Assembly (NCBI RefSeq): GCF_040676675.1
Contig: NZ_JBFAPK010000045.1
Coordinates: 1-64,000 of the forward strand
Direction of reading: 5' to 3'
From: JBFAPK01 sp040676675
GTDB lineage: Bacteria; Actinomycetota; Actinomycetes; Mycobacteriales; Micromonosporaceae
DNA: 64,000 nucleotides
Shown: in pieces, positions 7,703-15,669 of the stretch
Layout of the letters: the number at the start of each line of letters is the position of its first letter
Position numbering within the stretch: position 1 is the stretch's first letter
The notes under the pieces: model-generated
Database searches by the model: none
What the model was told of the DNA's origin: nothing
The model's input: the letters and a program-made list of their open reading frames with translations, nothing else
Translations under genes and position numbers: made by a program

Positions 7703-9097
7703 TCAGCCCCCCAGCGCCCGCGCGGCGCCGTACACGCCGAGCACGGCGAGCAGGACCGGCAGCATGGCTACGGTGCCGACAAGCTGCGACACGTCCCCGA
7801 TCCGGCCCCAGTACGGCATGAGGCGGCGGCCCGGCAGCTTGCGCCCGAGCGCGAACAGCAGCACCCCGGCGACCGGCAGGACGACGACGACCACGGCCAG
7901 CCGCAGCAGCGGCACCGCGCCGGCGAGCCCGACCAGCGCCGTCAGGGCCAGCCCGAACAGGCCCGGAGCGGCCAGCGCCAGCCGGTGCCAACCACTGGTC
8001 ATCGGACGCAGCGCCAGCAGCCGGACCAGGGCGACCAGGGCGACCAGGGTCCACGGCGCCCACCAGTCGGACAGCGCCAGCGGGATCATCGCGACCGCGG
8101 TGGCGACCGCGTTCCCCGCATACAGCCCGGTCATGTACCGGTCCGCCCGCGCGGTCTGGGCCAGTAACACGTCGCTCGGCTCCGGGTCGATCTCCTCCTG
8201 CAGGTGTTCCGGCTCGGTCGGCAGCGGGGCCAGGCGGATCCGGGCCAGCCGGAACGCGGTCATCGGAACCAGCACCGTCAGCACGGTCGCGAGCACCACG
8301 ACCACGGCCGCCCCCATCGCCGCGGACAGTTCGAGGTAGGCGGAGAGCCCCGCGCCGACCGCCAGGTACAGCGCCGCGCCGGCGACGGCGACGGCGACCG
8401 GGCCGGCCCAGCCGAGGACCACCCCGGCGAGCAGGGCGGTTCCCGCCATCGCCACCGCGCCGGCGAAGAACTGCGGCGCGGCGGTCCCCAGCGCCACGCC
8501 GTCCCGGACGAGGGTCGGCGCGATGGCGCCGGCCAGACCCGCGTACCCGATCCCGGCCAGCGCCGTGGCCAGGCCGAACCCGCGGTCGGCGGCGGCCCGG
8601 CTGTAGCCGAACGCGCCGGCCAGGCAGGCCAGCGAGACGACGCTGGCGGCCAGCACCCGGGGCAGCGGCGGCCCGGGCAGCGCCACGGCCACGAGCCCGA
8701 GCACGAACAGGACCGCCAGCACGCCGAGCGCCGTCCAGCGGATCATCTCGGGTCGCCACAGCCCCGGCCGGTCGCCCACCCCGGTCGCGATGCCGTCGGC
8801 GAGGTCGTCGAAGTGCACCGGCGGGATCTGGTCGGCGCGCGGTCGCAGGTGGACGGAATCGCCGTCGTGCAGCCCCAGCGACGCGACGCTGCTGTCCTCG
8901 TCCAGCGGCGGCGCGCCCAGCCGCTGGAGCACCCACCCGCCGTGCGCGAGCCCCGCGTCGGCGAAGTTGTCCCCGAAGTGGTGCAGGATCGCGGGAAGGA
9001 GATCCGCGATCGGCACGTCGGCCGGTACCGCGACCTCCAGTCGTCGCCCGGGTCCGTGCACCACGAGCCGGCACATCTCGGCCGCAGAGACGCTCAT
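7703..9097 (-). CDS. eccD: Type VII secretion integral membrane protein EccD
   Basis: 464 aa from ATG 9097 (MSVSAAEMCRLVVHGPG); an upstream in-frame extension lacks support. Residues ~8-90 form the ubiquitin/YukD-like cytosolic domain (LVVHGPGRRLEVAVPADVPI, ending in DGDSVHLRPR). About eleven hydrophobic spans follow to the C-terminus, with the linker ARADRYMTGLYAGNAVATAV typical of EccD. EccD dimers form the membrane vestibule of the ESX translocon. The gene heads the leftward operon with eccB and is divergent from eccC (180 bp between starts). Length and topology match the family. Confidence 0.93.
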   Translation of the reverse strand: MSVSAAEMCRLVVHGPGRRLEVAVPADVPIADLLPAILHHFGDNFADAGLAHGGWVLQRLGAPPLDEDSSVASLGLHDGDSVHLRPRADQIPPVHFDDLADGIATGVGDRPGLWRPEMIRWTALGVLAVLFVLGLVAVALPGPPLPRVLAASVVSLACLAGAFGYSRAAADRGFGLATALAGIGYAGLAGAIAPTLVRDGVALGTAAPQFFAGAVAMAGTALLAGVVLGWAGPVAVAVAGAALYLAVGAGLSAYLELSAAMGAAVVVVLATVLTVLVPMTAFRLARIRLAPLPTEPEHLQEEIDPEPSDVLLAQTARADRYMTGLYAGNAVATAVAMIPLALSDWWAPWTLVALVALVRLLALRPMTSGWHRLALAAPGLFGLALTALVGLAGAVPLLRLAVVVVVLPVAGVLLFALGRKLPGRRLMPYWGRIGDVSQLVGTVAMLPVLLAVLGVYGAARALGG

Positions 9098-9276
9098 GCC
9101 CCGCACAACGGCGCCGTTCGTCGGCCAGTTCAAAAAACGTGCACGTGACCGATCCCGCAGGGTCGGCCACGGCGTTGACCCGGGCGCGGCCAGCATCCGT
9201 TGTAGAGACCGGACCCGCGTGTTGCCCCGATCCGGCCAGATCGCGGGGGTTTCCCGCAGAGCGGAAGGCTAGCCCC
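9098..9276. promoter_or_regulatory. Divergent eccD/eccC promoter region
   Basis: The 179-bp gap between opposite starts must hold promoters for both arms. Visible: a 10-bp perfect palindrome ACGTGCACGT at 9137-9146, a TTGACC at 9175-9180 toward eccC without a convincing -10, and GGAAGG at 9263-9268 that fixes the TTG start of eccC at 9277 (8-nt spacer). No operator can be assigned to a regulator. Confidence 0.45.
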
Positions 9277-12200
9277 TTGAGTACTGTGCTGTTCCGACGT
9301 CCCGCCCGCCGCGCCGGTCCGGCGATGCCCACCGGTGAGATCAACCTTCAGGAGCCGCCGGAACTGCCCGAGCCGCAGGGCAACGGCATGCGCCAGGCGA
9401 TGCTGGTGCTGCCGATGGCACTGATGTCCAGCGTGATGATGCTGATGTACATGAGCGGGTCCCGGGGGCCGCTCACCTTTGTCATGCTGGGCGCGATCGT
9501 GCTGTCCATGGGCGGCATGGTGCTCGGCCAGGTCGCGTTCGGCGGGATGGACCGCAAGAAGCGCCTGGGCGGCGACCGCCGCGACTACCTGCGCTACCTG
9601 GCCCAAAACCGCAAACGGGTGCGCCGGGACGTGGCCCGCCAGCGCGACGCCAGCGACTGGCAGCACCCGGATCCCCGGTCGCTCTGGTCGCTCGCGATGA
9701 CGTCGCGGCGCTGGGAACGGCGCCCCACCCACCCCGACTTCCTGGAACTGCGGGTCGGCACCGGCGAGCAGCGGCTGGCGGTACGGATCACCCCGCTCCA
9801 GACCAAGCCGATCGAGGACCTGGAGCCGCTCTCGGCGAAGTCGCTGCGCCGGTTCATCCGGGCGTACACCACCATCGCCGACCAGCCCACCGCGCTGTTC
9901 CTGCGCGGCTTCGCCCAGGTGCGCTGGGCCGGCGACAAGGAGGCCGGCCGGGCGGTGGTCCGGGCGCTACTCGGCCAGTTGGTCACGTTCCACGCGCCGG
10001 AGGAGGTCCGGCTGGCGCTCTGCCTCGACGGCGACGGTGTCGCCGCCTGGGAGTGGGCCAAGTGGCTACCACACCTGCAACACCCCGCCGAGCAGGACGC
10101 CACGGGCACGGTCCGGATGGTCGGCGAGACCATCGAGTCGGTGGAGCGGCACTTCGGCGAGGCGTTCACCGCGCGGCCCCGGTGGGAACCGGGCGCGGCC
10201 CCCAGCCGCGACGAGCCGTACGTCGTGGTGATCCGCGACGGCGGTCGGCTGAGCAACGGCAGCCGGATAGCCACCGCCGGCTACCGCAACGCCGTCCTGA
10301 TCGACCTCGACGATCCCACTCCACCGAGCGGCAAGGGAGCGCTCTGCCTGGAGGTGGAGGGCGACGACCTGCTGATGCTGCGGCGCGACCGGGTCGGCAA
10401 CGAGGTACGGACCCGGTTGGCCCGCCCCGACCGGCTGAGCGTGACGGGGGCGGCGGCCGTGGCTCGGCTCCTGTCGCCGTACCGGCTGGGCATCACCACC
10501 GAGGTCACGGCGGACGCCCTCACGTCCACCTTCGACCTCGGCACCATGCTGGGCATCCCGGACCTGAAACGGCTGAACCTGGAAGCGCTCTGGGCGCCCC
10601 GACCGACCGGGGACCGGCTGCGGGTGCCGATCGGCATCGACGCCGCCGGCCGCCCGGTCGAGCTGGACATCAAGGAGTCGGCGCTCGGCGGCATGGGCCC
10701 GCACGGGATGCTCATCGGCGCCACCGGCTCGGGCAAGAGCGAGCTGCTGCGTACCCTCGTACTGGCGCTGGCCACCACCCACTCCTCCGAGACGCTGAAC
10801 TTCGTCCTGGTCGACTTCAAGGGCGGCGCCACCTTCCTCGGCCTGGACCGGCTCCCGCACACCTCGGCGGTGATCACCAACCTGGCCGACGAGGCCGCCC
10901 TGGTCGGCCGGATGCAGGACGCCCTGCACGGCGAGCTGGTCCGCCGGCAGGAGCTGCTGCGCGCCGCGGGCGGCTACAGCTCCGTGCTCGACTACGAACG
11001 GGCCCGCGCCCAGGGGGCGCCGCTCGACCCGCTGCCCACCCTCTTCGTGGTGGTGGACGAGTTCAGCGAGCTGCTCGCCGCGCACCGGGACTTCATGGAC
11101 CTGTTCGTCATGATCGGCCGGCTGGGCCGGTCGCTCGCCGTGCACCTGCTGCTGGCCAGCCAGCGCGTGGACGACGGCCGGATCGGGCAGCTGGAGTCGC
11201 ACCTGTCGTACCGGATCGGCCTGCGCACCTTCTCGGCGATGGAGTCGCGATCGGTGATCGGCGTGCCGGACGCGTACGAACTGCCACCCGCCCCCGGCAA
11301 CGGCTACCTGCGCACCGACGTCTCCACCCTGATCCGGTTCAAGGCCGGCTACGTCTCCGGGGCGCACCGGGACACCACCACGGCCCGGGTCCGGCAGGAG
11401 ATCGTCCGACAGCAGGTGGTGCCGTACCGGCTGGAGCGGGTGGCGGCCCCGGAACCGGCGCCGGCCGACGCGGAGCCGGACGCCGAAACGGTGGGCGACG
11501 CGGCGGACGCGACCCGCGCCGACGGCGCGACGCCGGAGGAGCGCAGCGTGCTCGCCACCGTGGTCGCCCAACTGGTCGACCACGGGCCCCCGGCACACCA
11601 GGTCTGGCTACCGCCGCTGGGCGCGTCGCCGACGCTCGACCAGCTGCTGCCGACCCTGGTGCCCGACCCGGACCTCGGCCTGAATGCGCTCGACTGGCCG
11701 GGCAACGGCCGGCTGATCACCCCCGTCGGCTTTATCGACAAGCCGTTCGAGCAGCTGCGCGACCTGCTGATCGTGGACCTCGCCGGCGTCGGCGGGCACG
11801 TCGGCATCGCCGGCGGACCGCGCAGCGGCAAGAGCACCCTGCTGCGTACGCTGATCAGCAGCCTGGCGCTCACCCACAGCCCGCGCGAGGTGCAGTTCTA
11901 CTGCCTCGACTTCGGCGGCGGCACGCTGAGCGCGATGGCCGACCTGCCCCACCTGGGCAGCGTCGCCGGCCGGCTGGACACCGACCGGGTGAGCCGCACG
12001 ATCGCCGAGGTGACCGGCCTCATCGCCCAGCGGGAGCGGCGCTTCGCCGAGCTGGGCGTCGACAGCATGGCGACCTACCGGCAGGCGCGGGCGGAGGGCC
12101 GGATCACCGACGACCCGTACGGCGACGTCTTCCTCATCGTGGACGGCTGGTTCACCCTGCGGCAGGAGTTCGAGGCGCTGGAACCGGCGGTCCGGCAGAT

Positions 12201-13302
12201 CGCCGCGCAGGGACTCAACTTCGGAGTGCACCTGTTGCTCACCGCGGCCCGCTGGTCCGAAATTCACCACGCGATGCGCGACCAGATCGGTACCCGGCTG
12301 GAGCTGCGCCTCGGTGATCCGGTCGACTCGACGGTCGACCTGCGCATGGCGGCCACCGTGCCGCAGCTGCCCGGGCGGGGCCTCACCTCGGAGAAGCTGC
12401 ACTTCCTGGCCGCGCTGCCGCGCATCGACGGCAGCGCCGACCCGGACAGCCTCGCCGACGGGGTGCGGGCCCTGGTCTCGATGGTGGACGAGTTCTGGAC
12501 GGGCGAGGCGGCCCCGCCGGTGCGCACGCTGCCGGCGGTGCTACCGGTCGACTCGCTGCCCGAGCCGCACGGTGACCTCCGCGTCACGCTGGGCCTGGAC
12601 GAGGCCGGAATGCAGCCGGTCTGGCACGACTTCGCCGAGCTGCCGCACCTGACGTCGCTCGGTGACAGCCAGAGCGGCAAGACGAACCTGCTGCGCCACC
12701 TGGCCCGTTCGGTGATGGCCCGCTACACCCCGGCCGAGGCCCGGATCATGATCGTCGACTACCGCCGGCAGCTCTTCGACGCGGTGGCGGAACCCTACCG
12801 CCTGGGGTACTCCGTCTCCGCCGACTCCACCAAGGCGACGGTGGCCGACGCGGTGCTCGGCCTGGGGCCACGGATGCCGGGCAGCGACATCACCCCGGAA
12901 CAGTTGCGCCGCCGGGACTGGTGGCAGGGACCTCGCCTGTTCGTCCTGGTGGACGACTACGACCTGCTCGCCGGGCAGGACAACCCGCTGCTGCCACTGG
13001 TGCCGTACCTGTCTCAGGGCGCGGACATCGGCTTCCACCTGGTCCTCACCCGGGGCGCGGCGAACGTGCTACGAATGTCGATGGACCCGCTGATCCGGCG
13101 ATTGCAGGAGACGAACAGCCCGGACCTGGCACTCTCCTGCCCGCCCAACGAGGGACCGCTGCTCGGCAACACCAAGCCGCGCAACCTGCCGCCCGGGCGC
13201 GCGTTGCTCTGCACGCGGCGCGGCGCCCGCCTGGTCCAGACACCGTGGAGTCCGCCGGAGGGGGACACGAGCGCCGCGACCGCCACGGCGGCCACCGTCT
13301 GA
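9277..13302 (+). CDS. eccC: Type VII secretion ATPase EccC (fused EccCa/EccCb)
   Basis: 1341 aa from TTG 9277, chosen because GGAAGG lies 8 nt upstream and the protein then begins STVLFRRPARRAGPAMPTGE, the family N-terminus. Two membrane spans (~41-59, 65-88) precede three FtsK/SpoIIIE-type ATPase domains. Walker A motifs are GATGSGKS (481-488), GGPRSGKS (846-853) and GDSQSGKT (1129-1136). Domain 1 has VVVDE (591-595), domain 2 VDGW and domain 3 VLVDDYD, the usual EccC pattern. EccC is the hexamerising motor that binds Esx signals with its C-terminal ATPase domain and powers export. It is unsplit, unlike EccCa1/Cb1 of ESX-1. It is alone on the plus strand, ending at a strong hairpin. Firm assignment. 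Confidence 0.95.
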   Translation: MSTVLFRRPARRAGPAMPTGEINLQEPPELPEPQGNGMRQAMLVLPMALMSSVMMLMYMSGSRGPLTFVMLGAIVLSMGGMVLGQVAFGGMDRKKRLGGDRRDYLRYLAQNRKRVRRDVARQRDASDWQHPDPRSLWSLAMTSRRWERRPTHPDFLELRVGTGEQRLAVRITPLQTKPIEDLEPLSAKSLRRFIRAYTTIADQPTALFLRGFAQVRWAGDKEAGRAVVRALLGQLVTFHAPEEVRLALCLDGDGVAAWEWAKWLPHLQHPAEQDATGTVRMVGETIESVERHFGEAFTARPRWEPGAAPSRDEPYVVVIRDGGRLSNGSRIATAGYRNAVLIDLDDPTPPSGKGALCLEVEGDDLLMLRRDRVGNEVRTRLARPDRLSVTGAAAVARLLSPYRLGITTEVTADALTSTFDLGTMLGIPDLKRLNLEALWAPRPTGDRLRVPIGIDAAGRPVELDIKESALGGMGPHGMLIGATGSGKSELLRTLVLALATTHSSETLNFVLVDFKGGATFLGLDRLPHTSAVITNLADEAALVGRMQDALHGELVRRQELLRAAGGYSSVLDYERARAQGAPLDPLPTLFVVVDEFSELLAAHRDFMDLFVMIGRLGRSLAVHLLLASQRVDDGRIGQLESHLSYRIGLRTFSAMESRSVIGVPDAYELPPAPGNGYLRTDVSTLIRFKAGYVSGAHRDTTTARVRQEIVRQQVVPYRLERVAAPEPAPADAEPDAETVGDAADATRADGATPEERSVLATVVAQLVDHGPPAHQVWLPPLGASPTLDQLLPTLVPDPDLGLNALDWPGNGRLITPVGFIDKPFEQLRDLLIVDLAGVGGHVGIAGGPRSGKSTLLRTLISSLALTHSPREVQFYCLDFGGGTLSAMADLPHLGSVAGRLDTDRVSRTIAEVTGLIAQRERRFAELGVDSMATYRQARAEGRITDDPYGDVFLIVDGWFTLRQEFEALEPAVRQIAAQGLNFGVHLLLTAARWSEIHHAMRDQIGTRLELRLGDPVDSTVDLRMAATVPQLPGRGLTSEKLHFLAALPRIDGSADPDSLADGVRALVSMVDEFWTGEAAPPVRTLPAVLPVDSLPEPHGDLRVTLGLDEAGMQPVWHDFAELPHLTSLGDSQSGKTNLLRHLARSVMARYTPAEARIMIVDYRRQLFDAVAEPYRLGYSVSADSTKATVADAVLGLGPRMPGSDITPEQLRRRDWWQGPRLFVLVDDYDLLAGQDNPLLPLVPYLSQGADIGFHLVLTRGAANVLRMSMDPLIRRLQETNSPDLALSCPPNEGPLLGNTKPRNLPPGRALLCTRRGARLVQTPWSPPEGDTSAATATAATV

Positions 13303-13381
13303 CTCCCGGAACGCCCGTACCCTCGCCCTCCGCACCGGTTGTCTCAGCCACGGCTGGACCGCCGCGGGGGCGGGGGTGCGG

Positions 13382-13425
13382 CGCGTAGGACACCGCGGCA
13401 CGCCCGGCGGGCGGTGTCCTACGCG
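13382..13425. terminator. Bidirectional hairpin between eccC and the convergent gene
   Basis: 15-bp perfect stem CGCGTAGGACACCGC / GCGGTGTCCTACGCG with a 14-nt loop, 80 nt after the eccC stop and 106 nt before the 3' end of the opposing gene at 13531. No T-tract on either side. Position between convergent genes supports a shared terminator. Confidence 0.75.
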
Positions 13426-13530
13426 AGGTCGTCGTACGGCGCGGTGAAGCGTCACCGACCACGGCTCCCGCCGTACCGCTCCGCGCCCCCATCGGATCGG
13501 TCCGCCGGGGAACCGGATGCCTGCGCGAGG

Positions 13531-14310
13531 TCAGTCCGGGCCTATCACGGTCGGGATCTCCCGGTGCAGTTCCTTCGGCAGGGGAACATCCAGGCGGACC
13601 GCGATCGCGCGGTACGCGTAGCGACCCGGGTAGACGCGCTCGATGAGGACGACGTGCCGCGGGTGGCGCTCCTTCAGTTCCTGCCACGCCTCGAACCTCC
13701 GAGGCGCCACCCCCAGGGGCGGCGTGTCGAGGTCGTGCAGCCCGCCCGGCATTTCCAGGTAGACCGTCTCTCCGGCGTCCACCGCCGCCAGGAGACCATC
13801 CAGGCCGATCTCCTGGAAGGAGAAACCGTTGGAGGACTCTCCCTCTCCACGGCTGCTCTCGTAGTCACCGAGATCCGCGGCGCCCACGGGTGCGGGGCGG
13901 ACATGGCTGTCCGCCCCGGTGTACCAGGTCACCTGCTCCGGCGCGAGGTGGACCAGGAGCAGCGCCGCCGGGACCGTGCCGACCGGGGCCGGGACGCGTG
14001 CCAGGTCGGCGAATCCGATGATCCGGCCGGCCTCGTCCCACAGCGCCGCACCGGGAATCATGAGATCGCGGCGGTGCGGAACCGCCTCGGCGACGGTCCG
14101 GGACACGATCAGGTACGTGCCGTCCTGCGGCTCCGGGAGGCCGGTCAGCTGCCCGAGAGCGCTTTCCGTGACGGTGACGTCCTGCCCCTGAACCGTGATC
14201 CGGCCCACCGGCCGGGTGGTCTGGGTGAGCCGGGGCACCGGCCCGGCCGGGTCCAGGGTGATCCCTCCCACGACGACCGGATGTGGGGTGAGGTTCACGA
14301 GCTTGGCCAT
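13531..14310 (-). CDS. NLTPHP-domain protein of unknown function in the T7SS locus
   Basis: 259 aa. Residues ~1-105 carry a recognisable small domain: LVNLTPHPVVV at the start, a GTYLIVSRTVAEAVPHRRDL block and IIGFADLARV. This kind of domain is found in short phage and actinomycete proteins whose activity is unknown. The C-terminal ~150 residues have a separate module (ETVYLEMPGGLHDL; PRHVVLIERVYPGRYAYRA) that I do not recognise. No signal peptide or membrane span. ATG 14310 has only a weak GGGG-type site. It lies 66 nt after the first mycosin on the same strand, so is probably co-transcribed with the mycosin/LysM genes. It does not look like EspG. A cytosolic helper or cargo of the T7SS is possible but unproven. 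Confidence 0.6.
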   Translation of the reverse strand: MAKLVNLTPHPVVVGGITLDPAGPVPRLTQTTRPVGRITVQGQDVTVTESALGQLTGLPEPQDGTYLIVSRTVAEAVPHRRDLMIPGAALWDEAGRIIGFADLARVPAPVGTVPAALLLVHLAPEQVTWYTGADSHVRPAPVGAADLGDYESSRGEGESSNGFSFQEIGLDGLLAAVDAGETVYLEMPGGLHDLDTPPLGVAPRRFEAWQELKERHPRHVVLIERVYPGRYAYRAIAVRLDVPLPKELHREIPTVIGPD

Positions 14311-14376
14311 GGCTGCCCCAGGGGGTACGGAGGTGGGCGGGCGGCGGAACCCGCCCGACGGCCAGAAGACGGCGAC

Positions 14377-15669
14377 TCATGGGCGCCAACGGCGGCGACG
14401 TCCCCAGCTGACTACCCGCGCGGCAACGTACGCCAGCCCCGCCGTGCCCGCCGTACCGACGGCGACGGCCGCCGCCACCGCGTCCGCCGGGTCGTCCGCC
14501 GGCGGCTTCGGCAGGGTGACCGTTCCGGGCCGGGCACTCGGCAGCCGCTCCTCCCCGACCTCCAGCGCGGCGACCGCCTCGTACAGGTCGAGGGTGCCGT
14601 ACCCCACGCCGGGTAGCGGCTTGCCGCCGAGGGGATGTTCGGCGGTCAACTCCAGCCGGTGCCGGACCTCGGCCTGTTCCAGCTCGGGGCGGTACGCCCG
14701 GAGCAGTGCCGCGGCCCCGGCCACGTACGCCGCCGCCACCGCCGGTCCGCCAACCGAGTAGTGGCCCGTTCCGCTCGGCGCGACGCTCACCGCGCCGGCG
14801 GCCGGGGCGAGCAGGTCCACCCCCGCCTCCGGCGGTGACGCCTCGGTCGGCATCCCGTCCGTCCCGACGCCGCCGACCGCGAGCACGTTCTCGTCGCTGG
14901 CCGGGTACCACGGCGTGGGGCGCTGCGCGGCGCCCGAGGTCCTGGCGTCGGAGACCGAGGCGACCAGCACGATGTCGCGCTCGACCGCCGCCCGGACCGC
15001 GGACCGGAGCGCCGCGTCGGGTTCGGCGGTGCCGACACCGAGCAGAATCACGTCCGCACCGGCCTCGGTGGCCTGCTGGATGCCCTTCGCGATCGCCCCC
15101 GGGCCGACCTCGCCTCGGCTGTTCACGATCCGGACCGGGAACACGGTGGCGGCCGGCGCCACCCCGACGAAGCCGCTGCCGGTCACCGGCCGCGCCGCGA
15201 CGATGCCGGCGAGCGCGGTACCCCGGCCGACGCAGTCTCGGTCGCCCGGTCCCGAACTCACCACGTCGGCACCGCGCCGCACCGCGCCCACCAGGCCGCC
15301 GGCCGTCGCGCTCACCCCGGTGTCCACGACGGCGACCACGACTCCCTCGCCCCGGGTGAGCGACCAGACCGCCTGGGGCGCGGTTCGGCGTACGGCCCAC
15401 GGCACGGCGCGAGCCACCACCGGCGACGCGCCGACGCAGCCCGCGCCGGATGAGGGCAGCGCCGGGGGTTCGTCCCCCGCCGCGGCGGCGTACCGGGCCG
15501 CCAGGAGCCGCTGCCCCGCAACCACGCCCGACGTCTCCGGTCCGGCCGATGCCGGTTCGGGCGGCGCCGCCACCGCGAGCGCGGCCAGCGCCAGCGCCGC
15601 GCCGGCGCCCGCCAACCGACGAGTTCCCCCGCCGTGGCATCGGCCGGGCGCCGGCGCGGCGTGGCTCAC
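14377..15669 (-). CDS. Mycosin-like S8 protein with lost catalytic His and Ser
   Basis: 430 aa: signal peptide (~17-42), subtilisin-fold domain (~90-370), one C-terminal span (~398-420) and a basic tail, the MycP layout. The Asp motif is intact (VVDTGVS, D116). The His motif, normally HGT, reads CVGRGT with R149. The Ser motif, normally GTS.AAP.V.G, reads GPAVAAAYVAG, placing A310 at the Ser site. The oxyanion Asn region is VASVSD. So two of three triad residues are gone and proteolysis is not expected. MycP proteases normally cap and stabilise the ESX periplasmic complex as well as cleaving substrates, so a structural role is plausible. The GTG start overlaps the upstream gene's stop as GTGA. 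Fold assignment is firm; inactivity is inferred from alignment by eye. Confidence 0.85.
   Translation of the reverse strand: MSHAAPAPGRCHGGGTRRLAGAGAALALAALAVAAPPEPASAGPETSGVVAGQRLLAARYAAAAGDEPPALPSSGAGCVGASPVVARAVPWAVRRTAPQAVWSLTRGEGVVVAVVDTGVSATAGGLVGAVRRGADVVSSGPGDRDCVGRGTALAGIVAARPVTGSGFVGVAPAATVFPVRIVNSRGEVGPGAIAKGIQQATEAGADVILLGVGTAEPDAALRSAVRAAVERDIVLVASVSDARTSGAAQRPTPWYPASDENVLAVGGVGTDGMPTEASPPEAGVDLLAPAAGAVSVAPSGTGHYSVGGPAVAAAYVAGAAALLRAYRPELEQAEVRHRLELTAEHPLGGKPLPGVGYGTLDLYEAVAALEVGEERLPSARPGTVTLPKPPADDPADAVAAAVAVGTAGTAGLAYVAARVVSWGRRRRWRP

Noticed and set aside
6264..9344. 1026-codon minus-strand open frame spanning eccB and eccD
   Set aside because: It is the shifted frame of eccD and eccB with Arg/Gly/Ala composition and no recognisable domain.
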